Made by a program: the position numbers and the translations under genes. 64,000 nt of DNA, taken from Taibaiella koreensis (GTDB lineage Bacteria; Bacteroidota; Bacteroidia; Chitinophagales; Chitinophagaceae). The notes below the pieces were generated by a model. The model did not search any database and was not told the DNA's origin. It saw only the letters and a program-made list of their open reading frames with translations. The stretch covers positions 310,001 through 374,000 of the forward strand of contig NZ_QVNU01000003.1 in NCBI RefSeq assembly GCF_003545715.1, written 5' to 3'. Shown piece by piece: positions 42,770 to 52,151 of the stretch (the stretch's first letter is position 1; the number at the start of each line of letters is the position of its first letter).

Positions 42770-43516
42770 ATGAGCGCCAAACTTAATCCTTTATCACCTA
42801 ATAAAATCAAAAAGATCGCATTGATCGCGGCCAATAAAGCAGTTAGCCAGCAAACCGGCTGGCCCATCGGTTTCTGGTGGGCCGAGCTGACGCACCCTTA
42901 CTGGGCGTTTACCGAAAAAGGTTACCAGGTCGATATCTATTCACCCGATGGTGGCCAGTTGGAAGCCGATGCTTATAGCGATCCGGAAGATACCAGTGGT
43001 TATTCGGCGCATGATCTGATCTCGATGGGCTTTAAAAAATCTCCTGCCCATGCCGCTTTATTGACAAACACTCGGCCAATATCCGCAATTGATCCGGCAA
43101 CTTATGATGCCATATTCCTCTCGGGTGGGCAATCGCCTATGTACACCTTCGTAAACAATACAGAGCTGCACCAGCTTATCCTTAAATTTTATGAACAGGA
43201 AAAAATTGTCGCTATCGTTTGCCATGCCACATGTGTGCTGCTGCATATCAAAACCGCAGACGGAAAACTTCTGGTTGACGGAAAGACCTGGACAGGCTTT
43301 GCCGACAGTGAAGAGAAGTTTGCCGACGATTATACCGGCATTAAAATACAACCCTTTTGGATTGAATCGGCTGCAAGGCAACTACCTGATACGAACTTCA
43401 TCGTGGCTGGCGCCTTCACACCTTTCGCTATACGGGACGGGCGGCTCATTACCGGCCAGCAGCAGTTTAGCGGCGCGGCAGCAGCTCAATTATTAATACA
43501 GGCTTTGGGCGAATAA
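42770..43516 (+). CDS. DJ-1/PfpI-family (class I glutamine amidotransferase-like) protein
   Basis: 248 residues from MSAKLNPLSPNKIKKIALIA. DJ-1/PfpI features: GYQVDIYSPDGG, YDAIFLSGGQSPMY, and the nucleophile elbow VAIVCHATCVLL with the reactive Cys, followed by WTGFADSEEKFAD. Members include glyoxalase III/deglycase-type enzymes and chaperones acting on reactive carbonyls. Likely co-transcribed with the RidA gene 68 bp downstream and controlled by the divergent HxlR regulator. Confidence 0.9.
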   Translation: MSAKLNPLSPNKIKKIALIAANKAVSQQTGWPIGFWWAELTHPYWAFTEKGYQVDIYSPDGGQLEADAYSDPEDTSGYSAHDLISMGFKKSPAHAALLTNTRPISAIDPATYDAIFLSGGQSPMYTFVNNTELHQLILKFYEQEKIVAIVCHATCVLLHIKTADGKLLVDGKTWTGFADSEEKFADDYTGIKIQPFWIESAARQLPDTNFIVAGAFTPFAIRDGRLITGQQQFSGAAAAQLLIQALGE

Positions 43517-43584
43517 GGCAAAGCTGCTTTGAAATACGATAAAACGGTATACCAACGCCAGAAATAACAAACATTAATAAAAAC

Positions 43585-43989
43585 ATGGAGAAGCAAATAC
43601 AACACATTAATCCCGCGGGAATGAGCAAGAACCCGGCTTTTTCACAGATAGTCACAACCGGGGGCAATGGAACGACGATATACATCGGTGGCCAAAACGC
43701 CATTGATGATCAAGGGGCCCTTATCGGGAAAGGAGACCTGCAGCAACAAACAGAGCAGGTGATGAAAAATATACTACTGGCGCTTGCGGCCTGTAATGCT
43801 ACTTTCCAGGATGTAGTCAAACTAAACATCTATATCGTACAAGGCCAGGATCCCCGTTTAGGCTTCGCTGCCGCTAAAAAGTATATGGGTGATGGTACCA
43901 ACCCGCCGGTTGTTACGGTAGTGATGGTTGCCGGCTTAGGAAATCCAGACTGGTTGCTGGAAATAGAGGCTGTGGCTTTTGCCGGCTAG
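43585..43989 (+). CDS. RidA-family (YjgF/YER057c/UK114) protein
   Basis: 134 residues with GGNGTTIYIGGQNAIDDQGA, QTEQVMKNILLALAACNATF, VVKLNIYIVQGQDPRLGFAA and NPPVVTVVMVAGLGNPDWLL. RidA proteins hydrolyse reactive enamine/imine intermediates. The catalytic Arg of true RidA (in the 'R.....LP' position near the C terminus) is not evident here, so it may belong to another Rid subgroup. Second gene of the DJ-1 unit. Confidence 0.88.
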   Translation: MEKQIQHINPAGMSKNPAFSQIVTTGGNGTTIYIGGQNAIDDQGALIGKGDLQQQTEQVMKNILLALAACNATFQDVVKLNIYIVQGQDPRLGFAAAKKYMGDGTNPPVVTVVMVAGLGNPDWLLEIEAVAFAG

Positions 43990-44127
43990 CATCTTAACAG
44001 AAGGTGGCAATATAAGAAATAGCCTATCCACGGTCCCCGAGCATGTCGAAAGGGCAAGGGTGTCATGATGCTTCTACAGGTGCAGCAATCGCAAGGGAAA
44101 CAGCATGATTCCATATTTCCTACATAC

Positions 44128-44177
44128 CCTACTTTTTGGTTAGTTATTGAAATTGAAATACGCAACCGATAGCTTTG
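44128..44177 (+). promoter_or_regulatory. promoter and candidate HxlR operator of the CDGSH-globin gene
   Basis: The 23-bp motif at 44128-44150 matches that at 42700-42722 in 21 of 23 positions. It overlaps TTG (44147-44149), followed after 20 bp by TAGCTTTG (44170-44177). ATG lies at 44206. Confidence 0.65.
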
Positions 44178-44205
44178 GGAAAACAAAAAGGGATCCCATC
44201 ATCCT

Positions 44206-46011
44206 ATGGACAATCATCATTCAGCCTCCTTATCCGGCATTTACCACCTTTCACAACAGATCATCCGCCTGATAGCGCAGCACCCTGCGGCCAGTCTGGA
44301 TACGGTAAAAGAAAGCCTAACCAACAGTGTGATCCGGCCTTTGACCAGCCTGCTGCAACCAGCCGATACCGGTGAACAATTACCGGTTGAGGAGCATGCC
44401 TTACCGGATGTTGACGGCGACATCAACCATGTGGTCGATCATTGGTTATGGGAATTGGCCCGGGAAGCTACGGCGCTAATGGTGAGCAACTTTGAGCGGC
44501 CGGAATTACTGGAAGCCGTTGCTGCCCTGCAACGCCTCACTTTGTTACAGAAGGAGCCATCCGTTTTAGAAAACAGGTTAGCTGTAATACAGCAGATTCA
44601 AAAGCAACTGGATACCCGCATACAAACCGGACATAACGGACCGTATGTAATTACCAATCTGCCTCATCTTTATAACTGGCTTGGCGAAGAGCAGATAGCA
44701 TTGCCGCAAATGGCCTTTTGCCGTTGCGGCGGCTCGGCCATCAAACCTTTTTGCGATGGTACACACGCCACGAACGGATTTACCGATGCCAAAGATCCTA
44801 ACCGGGTAGCAGATCACAGAGATACCTATACCGGTGTGCAGATCACAGTTTTGGATAACAGGGGTATTTGTCAGCATTCCGGTTTGTGTACAGATAGGGT
44901 GTCCACTGTATTCAGGTTAGGTCAGGAACCTTTTATCGCTGCCAGCGGAGGGCGTATGGATGAGATCATACGCGCAGTACGTGATTGTCCTTCAGGTGCA
45001 CTCAGCTACGCCATAGATGGTGTAGAAGCCCGGGATCAGGTAGATCACAACAACATCCGGGAACAAAAAATAGCCATTACCAAAGACGGGCCTTACAGGA
45101 TTACCGGCGGTATAAGGCTGGTTGATGAAAATGGAGACGCGATAGCCAGAAACTCAGGCTCATCATTGGAGCACTATGCATTATGCCGTTGTGGTAAATC
45201 GCAAAATAAACCCTTTTGCAGCGGCATGCATTGGTATGTCGACTTCCATGATCCTGTAGAACAGGCAGACAGTCAGTCGACCATTTTTGAATGGGCCGGC
45301 GGTTACCCGGCGTTTTTGAGAATGACCCGGCTGTTTTATGAAAAGCATGTACCGCAGGATGAGCTGCTGGCGCCCTTATTTGCCGGCATGGCCGACGACC
45401 ATCCCGAGCGTGTGGCCAAATGGCTCTCGGAAGTATTTTGCGGCCCGCCCGATTATAGTAAGGAATACGGTGGTTATAGCCGGATGCTTGCCGAGCACAT
45501 CAATAAGCAATTGACCGAAGCACAAAGGGCCCGGTGGGTAAAGCTTATATCGCAATCGGCGACAGAAGCCATGCTGCCCAACGATGCGGAATTTAAATCT
45601 GCGTTTGGCAGTTATATTGAATGGGGTTCCCGGCTGGCGGTAGAGAATTCGCAGACCGATTCCAAGCCGCCACAAAATATGCCTATGCCTCACTGGGATT
45701 GGAATACCTCGGCAGGCCCTCCGGGCGGGCGTATCTCCGCTCTGGCGCTGCCCGAACAGGAAGCAGAGATCGTATATCCTCCGGCTGATGAGCCGGTAGG
45801 TTTTGAAAGGCATATCAAACAATTATTCCGTAAAAAGGACCGGCAATCCATGAGCTTTATTTTCGACCTCTGGAAGGCGGAAGATGTAAGAAAGTACAGC
45901 AATGAAATATTGCAGCGGCTCCAAAACGGATCGATGCCCTGTGATGGCAAGTGGCAACCGGAGCAGCTGCAGCTGTTTATGCGATGGCAGGAAGCTGGTA
46001 TGCCCGACTAG
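44206..46011 (+). CDS. CDGSH / 4Fe-4S mono-cluster / CDGSH / truncated-globin fusion protein
   Basis: 601 residues with several redox modules. Residues about 10-135 are helical; CDGSH 1 at 172-187 (FCRCGGSAIKPFCDGTH: Cys172, Cys174, Cys183, His187) would bind a 2Fe-2S cluster; a Fer4_19-like mono-cluster region (ICQHSGLC 221-228, RDCPSGAL about 259-266); CDGSH 2 at 327-342 (CRCGKSQNKPFCSGMH); a group II truncated-haemoglobin domain at about 365-475 with LFYEKHVPQDELLAPLF and likely proximal His431 (LAEHINKQLTEAQRARWV); and a C-terminal block (DLWKAEDVRKYSNEILQRL, GSMPCDGKW). Cytoplasmic. Probably an electron-transfer or NO/O2-responsive enzyme; the reaction is unknown. Confidence 0.88.
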   Translation: MDNHHSASLSGIYHLSQQIIRLIAQHPAASLDTVKESLTNSVIRPLTSLLQPADTGEQLPVEEHALPDVDGDINHVVDHWLWELAREATALMVSNFERPELLEAVAALQRLTLLQKEPSVLENRLAVIQQIQKQLDTRIQTGHNGPYVITNLPHLYNWLGEEQIALPQMAFCRCGGSAIKPFCDGTHATNGFTDAKDPNRVADHRDTYTGVQITVLDNRGICQHSGLCTDRVSTVFRLGQEPFIAASGGRMDEIIRAVRDCPSGALSYAIDGVEARDQVDHNNIREQKIAITKDGPYRITGGIRLVDENGDAIARNSGSSLEHYALCRCGKSQNKPFCSGMHWYVDFHDPVEQADSQSTIFEWAGGYPAFLRMTRLFYEKHVPQDELLAPLFAGMADDHPERVAKWLSEVFCGPPDYSKEYGGYSRMLAEHINKQLTEAQRARWVKLISQSATEAMLPNDAEFKSAFGSYIEWGSRLAVENSQTDSKPPQNMPMPHWDWNTSAGPPGGRISALALPEQEAEIVYPPADEPVGFERHIKQLFRKKDRQSMSFIFDLWKAEDVRKYSNEILQRLQNGSMPCDGKWQPEQLQLFMRWQEAGMPD

Positions 46012-46882
46012 ACGGCCTACACCGTGGTTCAATCAGCGGGGCGTACAGCGAAAGCGAACTGGCGGTAGGCTGCGTATGGCCTTACCGATCCCGTGTAATG
46101 ACGGAAGGTGAGTGTGCCGCATCGCAATGTGACGCGGTACCCATCAGCATAATTTAAGGAAACCCCTTCTTGTCGTTCTCAGGTAATCTTAAAACAAAAT
46201 TGCCTACCCATTGCCGGCAACGATCAAATGGGAAATCGTTAAATTGATTATGGCATCAAGCTTATCAATGGGATGCCCGGTATTGACGATTACGTCAATG
46301 CACTGTAAGGTATTCTTCTAACTGACTATCCCGACCCAGGAAACATTATCAAATTCGTCTTGATAACGGCTACTGAGCCCGTAGAAGGGCCATTTATAGC
46401 TATCCTATCGACATCCTCTAGAGCCGGAGATTGTTTTGTTTCTATATCGGGATGGTCGCATTCTTCTAAGCCAATATAGCGCGCCAGAACAATCCTCTAC
46501 TACTTCTTCCACTATTGCCCGTCATTGAACCGGAGTGCTTGTTGTTTCCCCACTGATCTGACCCACGCTCTCCCCCTTGAAATAATATAGGGAAAGAAGT
46601 TTCTCCCTGGTCATGCGATAAGCAGGGGTGTAATGATAAGCACGCTTAAATAGCATAAAATATTCAATATGGTACAACAAGACAGTAGGGTACGTATAGC
46701 TACCTTTTCCTTGAAACACCAGAGCGGCGATCCGCCGCTCTGGTGTTTCAAGGGTTTACATAACATTACACTCCATGCCAATGCCGGCCGCCAAACGCTA
46801 CATACTGGTGCATGGTTATTTTCGTATGGGTTGCAGCTTCGGTTTTTATTTATATATTTATTGAAAACCAAACCAAAAAACT
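46012..46882. other. 870-bp stretch without a supported gene
   Basis: Short frames on both strands, some with protein-like patches (plus-strand tail after 46012, minus-strand 46330-46490) but with internal stops and no start context. Looks like decayed genes. Holds the 45-bp palindrome at 46709-46753. Confidence 0.45.
46709..46753. repeat. 45-bp perfect palindrome (21-bp arms)
   Basis: Arms CCTTGAAACACCAGAGCGGC+G and its exact complement are separated by only ATC. There is no T run on either side, so it is not a standard terminator. Lies 130 bp before the gene at 46883. Confidence 0.8.
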
Positions 46883-47800
46883 ATGTCAAATTACAATGGT
46901 ATTTTCCTACGCTCCGCTTTGGGTCAGGGAAACGAGCTGCCAAGAAAAGGTCCACAAAATATGTCGCCGGATATTCTTTTGTTAGGAATAGCGCCGGTAG
47001 CAGATCCGGCCATCTTTGCCCAGCACTACGACCAGGCATTCAACAAGCCGCTGTTGGCGGCACAGGCAAATTATATTTACCTGCGTGGCAAAAATTATTC
47101 CAACCAGCCGATCAACGATGAGGGCGATACGCGTCCGCGCTTATTCTGGACAAAAGCTTCGCTACTAATGTGGCCACAGACCTGGACCGAGCTTATCGCC
47201 GGCCCTTCGGGCCAGGCGCTTTCGCTTAAGGCCGGTCCCGGCTCAGTGGGAGTAACCAACCAGCCCTATGTCTGGACGCCGCAAAATATTTCGAATGACC
47301 ATTATTGCCTGATCGCTGTTGTACCATCACCCGGATACGATAACCGGATCCCGGACAACCAGATCAGCGATTTTCCCGCCTTCGTAGCGACGCATGGCGG
47401 CATCGCCTGGACCGATGTTACCGTTGAAAATGCGAAGACATTGACAATATCCGGTAAAGCGATGTTTTTTGAAATGGGTGATGAGTCTGCTGATATACAA
47501 TTCACGATTGTCTGCACCAATGTGCCGGTCGGCTGCACGGTATCTTTTTCGGCGGGTACGCCGGGTACCAATCCCGCTATTTACCTGCCACCAACGCCCG
47601 TGACCGCTTTCCCAAACTTTAGTGCAGGCCTGACCTGTTCCGTTCCGGCCGGCTATGTAAGCGATATCTATTACAATCTTGTGGTACCTCAGGGTCTCGA
47701 TATCTCGAATGCAAGAATTAACATTATGGCAGCCTATACCACAGGCGCCAACGCCAGCCAGGTATTGGCGTCGAACGAGCTTAAGCTACAATCAGAATAA
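46883..47800 (+). CDS. uncharacterised beta-rich protein
   Basis: 305 residues from MSNYNGIFLRSALGQGNELP; no signal peptide or membrane helix. N-terminal half: ILLLGIAPVADPAIFAQHYD, ANYIYLRGKNYSNQPINDEG, ASLLMWPQTW, VWTPQNISNDHYCLIAVVPS. C-terminal half is Pro/Thr/Gly-rich and beta-like (VTVENAKTLTISGKAMFFEM, ISNARINIMAAYTTGANASQ). I recall similar uncharacterised proteins in related genera but no function. A good terminator follows it. Confidence 0.75.
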   Translation: MSNYNGIFLRSALGQGNELPRKGPQNMSPDILLLGIAPVADPAIFAQHYDQAFNKPLLAAQANYIYLRGKNYSNQPINDEGDTRPRLFWTKASLLMWPQTWTELIAGPSGQALSLKAGPGSVGVTNQPYVWTPQNISNDHYCLIAVVPSPGYDNRIPDNQISDFPAFVATHGGIAWTDVTVENAKTLTISGKAMFFEMGDESADIQFTIVCTNVPVGCTVSFSAGTPGTNPAIYLPPTPVTAFPNFSAGLTCSVPAGYVSDIYYNLVVPQGLDISNARINIMAAYTTGANASQVLASNELKLQSE

Positions 47801-47887
47801 ACAACCTTGAGGAAAAGGAAAGAATATTTCACCGCCTTAGGGACTAAATGGGTAGCACCGGCGTCTGGCGCCGTTATACGCTGCAAG

Positions 47888-47919
47888 CCACGACAGATGA
47901 AGATCTGCCGTGGTTTTTT
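47888..47919 (+). terminator. intrinsic terminator
   Basis: Stem CCACG-A-CAGAT / ATCTG-C-CGTGG (one internal mismatch), 4-nt loop, then six T. Lies 88 bp after the gene at 46883. Confidence 0.8.
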
Positions 47920-48055
47920 ATACGCTCAGTGTGAAGTCGACAGGGGCGTGTAGCGGCATGAACGATAGCTGAAGCACGGCATCCGGAGGCTGCGTTTGCT
48001 GGCGCCTTTGCATGGCGTTTACCGTTCCTGTATTACATTTAAGCAGCCGTTGATG

Positions 48056-51004
48056 TCAGGCCGGAAGTGGAATAGACAGCGATAATGTGGTGCCGCCGCC
48101 CGGCGTAGATGATAGCTCCAGCTGAACACCTATGCGCCTGGCGCGGTTGGTCATATTGCCCAGGCCGTTGCCCTTGCCGGTCTGCGCTGTATCGAAGCCC
48201 TTGCCATTGTCCTTTAATGCCAGGACTATAGCAGCCGGACGCTCAGTAACGGCGAGGGTGATCTGGCTGGCACGGGCATGCTTTACGGTATTGTTGATAG
48301 CCTCTTTAAAGATCATGATGAGGTTCCGGCTGTAGTCGATAGGCATTTTGACATGCAGCGGTATCCCGGTGGCCTCCTCGTATTCAAAGCGGATGCCGGT
48401 ATCCTGCAACAGCTCGGCGCTGTTTTGCCGGATACGGAAAATGATCTCGTCGAGAAAGTCGCTGTCCGGCTGCAACGACCAGATGATGTCTTTTGAGCCG
48501 TTGTACAAAGAAGTTACATTTTCTCTGATCTGCTCCAGTATGCCTTTGATCTCCTGGGGTGGCTGCAGCAGCTTATTTTCTGCAATCGTGGCCAGCAGGT
48601 TGATGCGGGTAAGCTTGTTGCCGATCTCGTCATGAAAATCCTCTGCCGTCTTCTGGCGCACGAGGGCCTGCTCTTTTTCCCGCAGGCGCTCCTCCCACAG
48701 CCGGCGCCGCTCTTTTTGCCGGTTGCGGTAATAAACGCCGCCCATAAACAAGCCAATGAGCAGGAAGCCCAGGCCCAGGCGAAAATACCAGGTGGTATAA
48801 TAAGGCGCCTTGATCACAAAGGGATATGCAATCGCATTGGGATACCAGTGCCCTTCGGCATCAGAGGCCCATACTTTAAAGAGATATTCGCCCGGCGGCA
48901 GATTGGGGTACACCACCGTTGTCTGGTCAGTTTCCGTGAAATTCTTATCGGTGCCCACCAGCTGGTAGCGGTACCTTATTTTTTCCGGATTGGAAAGGCA
49001 AATTCCTTTGAAGCTGAAAGTAATATGGTTTTTGCCTGGCGGAAATACAGGGCGCCATTGCAGGTTGGTGAATGGGATCAGGCTATCGCTGTATTCCGTT
49101 GGGGGCAGGTCCTTTGAGAATAGCTTCACAGACTGTAATACCATACAGGGTGGTTGCTGGACGCTGATGGGTATATAGGGATTGTACCGGAATACACCCT
49201 TGGTAGTGCCGAACCACAGGAACCCTTCCCTGTCTTCCAGGGCGGCATTGGCATTGTTTTCGACACCCAGCAGGCCATCAGACCGGCCAAAGCTGCGTAT
49301 ATGCCTGCCCTTATCGGTAAAGGCGATCTTATCGATGCCGCAGCCCGTACCTACCCATATGTTGCCGCTGCGGTCGCGCAGCAGGCTGTATACGTAATCG
49401 CAGGTAAGGCCCGATTTTTGATTGATGACCGAAAAAGCACCTGTGGCCCTGTCCCATACCAGAACGCCCTTGTCATCGGTGCCGATGTAGACATTGCGGC
49501 TGTCGGAAGCAAAGCAAAGCGTGGTCGAGCCGGAAACGAAGGGCTGCGCCACCAGCCGGCGGGGACCGGTAAGGTAAATAAAAGCGCCTTTCAACGTACC
49601 TACCAGCAGAGAGTCGTTATTGATAGCGCCCAGGGCAACGATACCCCTGATGATCGTGTCGGTAACAAGAGACCGGCCTTCCAGGTGAAACAAGCCATCG
49701 CTGCCGGCAATCCACAAAGTGCTGCCTGACTGGAAAAGATGATTGACGGAGAAAATGCCCTTTCCCAGAGAAGGACCGAAGCGATGTGGTCGCCCGCCTG
49801 CATCCATATACCAGAGACCATTCCGGTCGGTGCCAATCCACAGCCGCCCGGAAGAGTCGGTGAGCAGGCTGTTGACCCCCGTATGATAGCTGTCAATGGG
49901 TACGACGCCGGGCAGGCTCTCGTGCAGGCGATAGAGTCCTGAGCTGCCGCTCGCCAGGAACAGATCGCCCTTACTACCCTGGGCAATGGCCATGATGCTG
50001 GGCCCGGAAAGCCCCGAGCTGCGGTCGTAATAGGTAAAAATGCTGCCGGTGTAACGGTAAATACCGGAGCCATTGGTGCCTATCCAGATATTGCCCTCGC
50101 GGTCTTCGTAAAAGGCATAAACGAGATCGTCGGTAAGGCCGTTCTGATAGGTATAATGGGTCCAGCTTTGCTGCCGCCCGACCCATGCGCCGCCATCATC
50201 GAGCGACAGCCATATATTACCTTTGCTGTCTTCCAGTATATTGGTGAAATCTTTATTGAGAAACTGGTTGGCCCAGTCAGGCGTTTCCAGCTGCCCGTTT
50301 TCTACGGCAAGCAACCCCGTCAGGCTCAGGCAATAGAGTGTACCACTATACCGGCCAAAACTCATACGCTTGATGAAAACCCCAAGGTTGTTATGTGTTA
50401 TAGCCACTTCACGATGCCAGTCCTTCCCTTTGAAGATATAGATCCCCTGCTGGGAAGCCGCCCACAGGTTGCCCGTCTTGTCGAGGGTAATGGCCGATAC
50501 GAGACCGATCCGGGTTTCCCGGCTAAAGGCGGCGCCTGTAAAGTAAAACAGCTTCCGGCTCCTGGTCAGGGCCCAGGTCTGGCCGTAGCCATCGGTTTCG
50601 ATCTGCAGGATAGCATTATCTTCCGAATTGGCAGCAGAAGGATAATAAGTCTTGAACTGCCGGCCATTGAAGCGTGAAACGCCATTGTCGGTACCGATCC
50701 ATATACTGCCTTTGCTGTCATAGTCGAGTGCATTGATCAGATTCTGGGAAAGACCGGCGCTTTTGTTGTAGTTCACAAAATTGGTACCGTCGAATATCGA
50801 GAACCCGCCATAGGTGCCCACCAGCAGCTCGTTGTTCCGGTCCTGTGCAAAAGCGGTGACCTGTGACTGTACCAGCCCGTTCTCCACATTAAAATTGATA
50901 AAATTGTATTTCTGGGCAGAGGCGCTGCCCATGCATGACAGCAGGAGGAGAACAGACCAGAAGCAGGCAGCGGGAAAGGTAAGGTATCGGTCTTTGTAGT
51001 TCAT
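48056..51004 (-). CDS. two-component-propeller sensor histidine kinase
   Basis: About 982 residues from MNYKDRYLTFPAACFWSVLL (an earlier ATG at 51058 is less likely). Signal-anchor helix, then some 12-14 propeller repeats of the form 'SKGSIWIGTDNGVSRF', 'EGNIWIGTNGSGIYRY', a Y_Y_Y domain (YRYQLVGTDKNFTE, PPGEYLFKVWASDAEGHW), one membrane helix (FRLGLGFLLIGLFMGGVYY), then HisKA_3 (DFHDEIGNKLTRINLLATIA) and HATPase_c (DNGKGFD, GNGLGNMTNRARRIG). A periplasmic sensor, often for polysaccharide breakdown products. Unlike hybrid versions it has no receiver or AraC domain, and no NarL-type partner gene is adjacent. Confidence 0.92.
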   Translation of the reverse strand: MNYKDRYLTFPAACFWSVLLLLSCMGSASAQKYNFINFNVENGLVQSQVTAFAQDRNNELLVGTYGGFSIFDGTNFVNYNKSAGLSQNLINALDYDSKGSIWIGTDNGVSRFNGRQFKTYYPSAANSEDNAILQIETDGYGQTWALTRSRKLFYFTGAAFSRETRIGLVSAITLDKTGNLWAASQQGIYIFKGKDWHREVAITHNNLGVFIKRMSFGRYSGTLYCLSLTGLLAVENGQLETPDWANQFLNKDFTNILEDSKGNIWLSLDDGGAWVGRQQSWTHYTYQNGLTDDLVYAFYEDREGNIWIGTNGSGIYRYTGSIFTYYDRSSGLSGPSIMAIAQGSKGDLFLASGSSGLYRLHESLPGVVPIDSYHTGVNSLLTDSSGRLWIGTDRNGLWYMDAGGRPHRFGPSLGKGIFSVNHLFQSGSTLWIAGSDGLFHLEGRSLVTDTIIRGIVALGAINNDSLLVGTLKGAFIYLTGPRRLVAQPFVSGSTTLCFASDSRNVYIGTDDKGVLVWDRATGAFSVINQKSGLTCDYVYSLLRDRSGNIWVGTGCGIDKIAFTDKGRHIRSFGRSDGLLGVENNANAALEDREGFLWFGTTKGVFRYNPYIPISVQQPPCMVLQSVKLFSKDLPPTEYSDSLIPFTNLQWRPVFPPGKNHITFSFKGICLSNPEKIRYRYQLVGTDKNFTETDQTTVVYPNLPPGEYLFKVWASDAEGHWYPNAIAYPFVIKAPYYTTWYFRLGLGFLLIGLFMGGVYYRNRQKERRRLWEERLREKEQALVRQKTAEDFHDEIGNKLTRINLLATIAENKLLQPPQEIKGILEQIRENVTSLYNGSKDIIWSLQPDSDFLDEIIFRIRQNSAELLQDTGIRFEYEEATGIPLHVKMPIDYSRNLIMIFKEAINNTVKHARASQITLAVTERPAAIVLALKDNGKGFDTAQTGKGNGLGNMTNRARRIGVQLELSSTPGGGTTLSLSIPLPA

Positions 51005-51080
51005 CCGGCGCAATTTCAGCATTACAAAATACTGAAAGAAATAAGATAGCAGCGTCACCCTTTTTGCGGGAATTGACCGG

Positions 51081-51689
51081 CTAACGTACTTCTATCTCAA
51101 ACATCTTTTCGTGGTTGAGGTAACCCTCCAGCACATCATAAGGCAGCACAGGACCTACACCTTTGGGCGTCCCGGTGAAAATGAGATCGCCGATCTGCAG
51201 GGTGAAATACTGGGAGATATAGCTGACCAGCTTTTCGAAAGAAAAGATCAGGTCGGAAGTATGCCCCCTTTGTACGGTTTCATGGTTGAGAGAAAGGGAA
51301 AAAGAAGAGCTGTACATCGTATCGGGATCGATAGGGACAAACTGGCCCACTACGGCCGAATCGTCGAAGGCCTTGGCCATTTCCCAGGGAAGGCCCTGCT
51401 CCTTCAGTTTATTCTGCAGGTCGCGGGCGGTAAAATCGATGCCCACCGACCAGTGGTCAAAGTACTGGCGGGCATATTTCTGCGCGATATGTTTCCCGTT
51501 CTTGGAAATGCGCAGCACTACCTCGCATTCGTAATGGAGGTTGTCGGTAAACTCGGGGTAATGGACCGGCAGCCCCGGGCGGGACAAAGCCGATTTAGGC
51601 TTCATAAACAGGACCGGTTCCGTGGGCAGGGGGTTGTTCAGCTCTTTCGCATGTTCGGCGTAATTTCGCCCCACACATATTATCTTCAT
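51081..51689 (-). CDS. fumarylacetoacetate hydrolase-family protein
   Basis: 202 residues with CVGRNYAEHAKELNNPLPTE, PVLFMKPKSAL, the metal-site HYECEVVLRISKNGKHI, VGIDFTARDLQNKLKEQGLP, and DLIFTGTPKGVGPVLPYDVL. This is the short FAH form (acylpyruvase / oxaloacetate decarboxylase-like) that cleaves or isomerises 2-oxo acids using Mg2+. Exact substrate unknown. Diverges from the thioesterase gene by 27 bp. Confidence 0.9.
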   Translation of the reverse strand: MKIICVGRNYAEHAKELNNPLPTEPVLFMKPKSALSRPGLPVHYPEFTDNLHYECEVVLRISKNGKHIAQKYARQYFDHWSVGIDFTARDLQNKLKEQGLPWEMAKAFDDSAVVGQFVPIDPDTMYSSSFSLSLNHETVQRGHTSDLIFSFEKLVSYISQYFTLQIGDLIFTGTPKGVGPVLPYDVLEGYLNHEKMFEIEVR

Positions 51690-51716
51690 CTTCTGAGTTT
51701 TTATCTTCAGCTATTT

Positions 51717-52151
51717 ATGGCACGTGTAAAATTAAATTTTCCTGTCAAAAAACCTATTTTCATCGCGCAAATTCCTTTACGCATCACCGATATGAACTAT
51801 GGTAATCATATGGGCAACGATGTGGTGCTGTCCATCATGCACGATGCGCGCATGCAATTTCTGGCCTCGCTGGGCTATACCGAACTGGAGATCGGCGGTT
51901 GCGGGCTCATTATGGCCGATGTGATGATCGCCTACCGCAACGAAGGCCATTATGGCGATGTACTGTCTGTAGAATTGTTTACCGATGAGGTCGGCTCCCG
52001 TTCCTTCGATTTCCTGTACCGGCTCAGCACCTTGCGGGCTCCGGGACAGTCGCTTTTGATTGCGGAAGGGAAGACCGGGATGGTTTGCTATGATTACCAG
52101 TCGAATAAAGTGTGCTCGTTACCGGAAAAATTTGTCGCGGGATTAAACTAA
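51717..52151 (+). CDS. acyl-CoA thioesterase (4HBT-like hotdog) family protein
   Basis: 144 residues from MARVKLNFPVKKPIFIAQIP; the open frame extends far upstream over the antisense FAH gene, but this is the only sensible start. Hotdog features: RITDMNYGNHMGNDVVLSIM with the catalytic-region Asn/Asp, HDARMQFLASLGYTELEIGG, GDVLSVELFTDEVGSRSFDF. Hydrolyses an acyl-CoA or acyl-ACP thioester. It precedes the SPT-like gene by 127 bp on the same strand. Confidence 0.88.
   Translation: MARVKLNFPVKKPIFIAQIPLRITDMNYGNHMGNDVVLSIMHDARMQFLASLGYTELEIGGCGLIMADVMIAYRNEGHYGDVLSVELFTDEVGSRSFDFLYRLSTLRAPGQSLLIAEGKTGMVCYDYQSNKVCSLPEKFVAGLN

Noticed and set aside
51111-51716. N-terminal extension of the thioesterase gene
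   Set aside because: Lies antisense to the FAH-family gene; the hotdog domain begins at the ATG at 51717.
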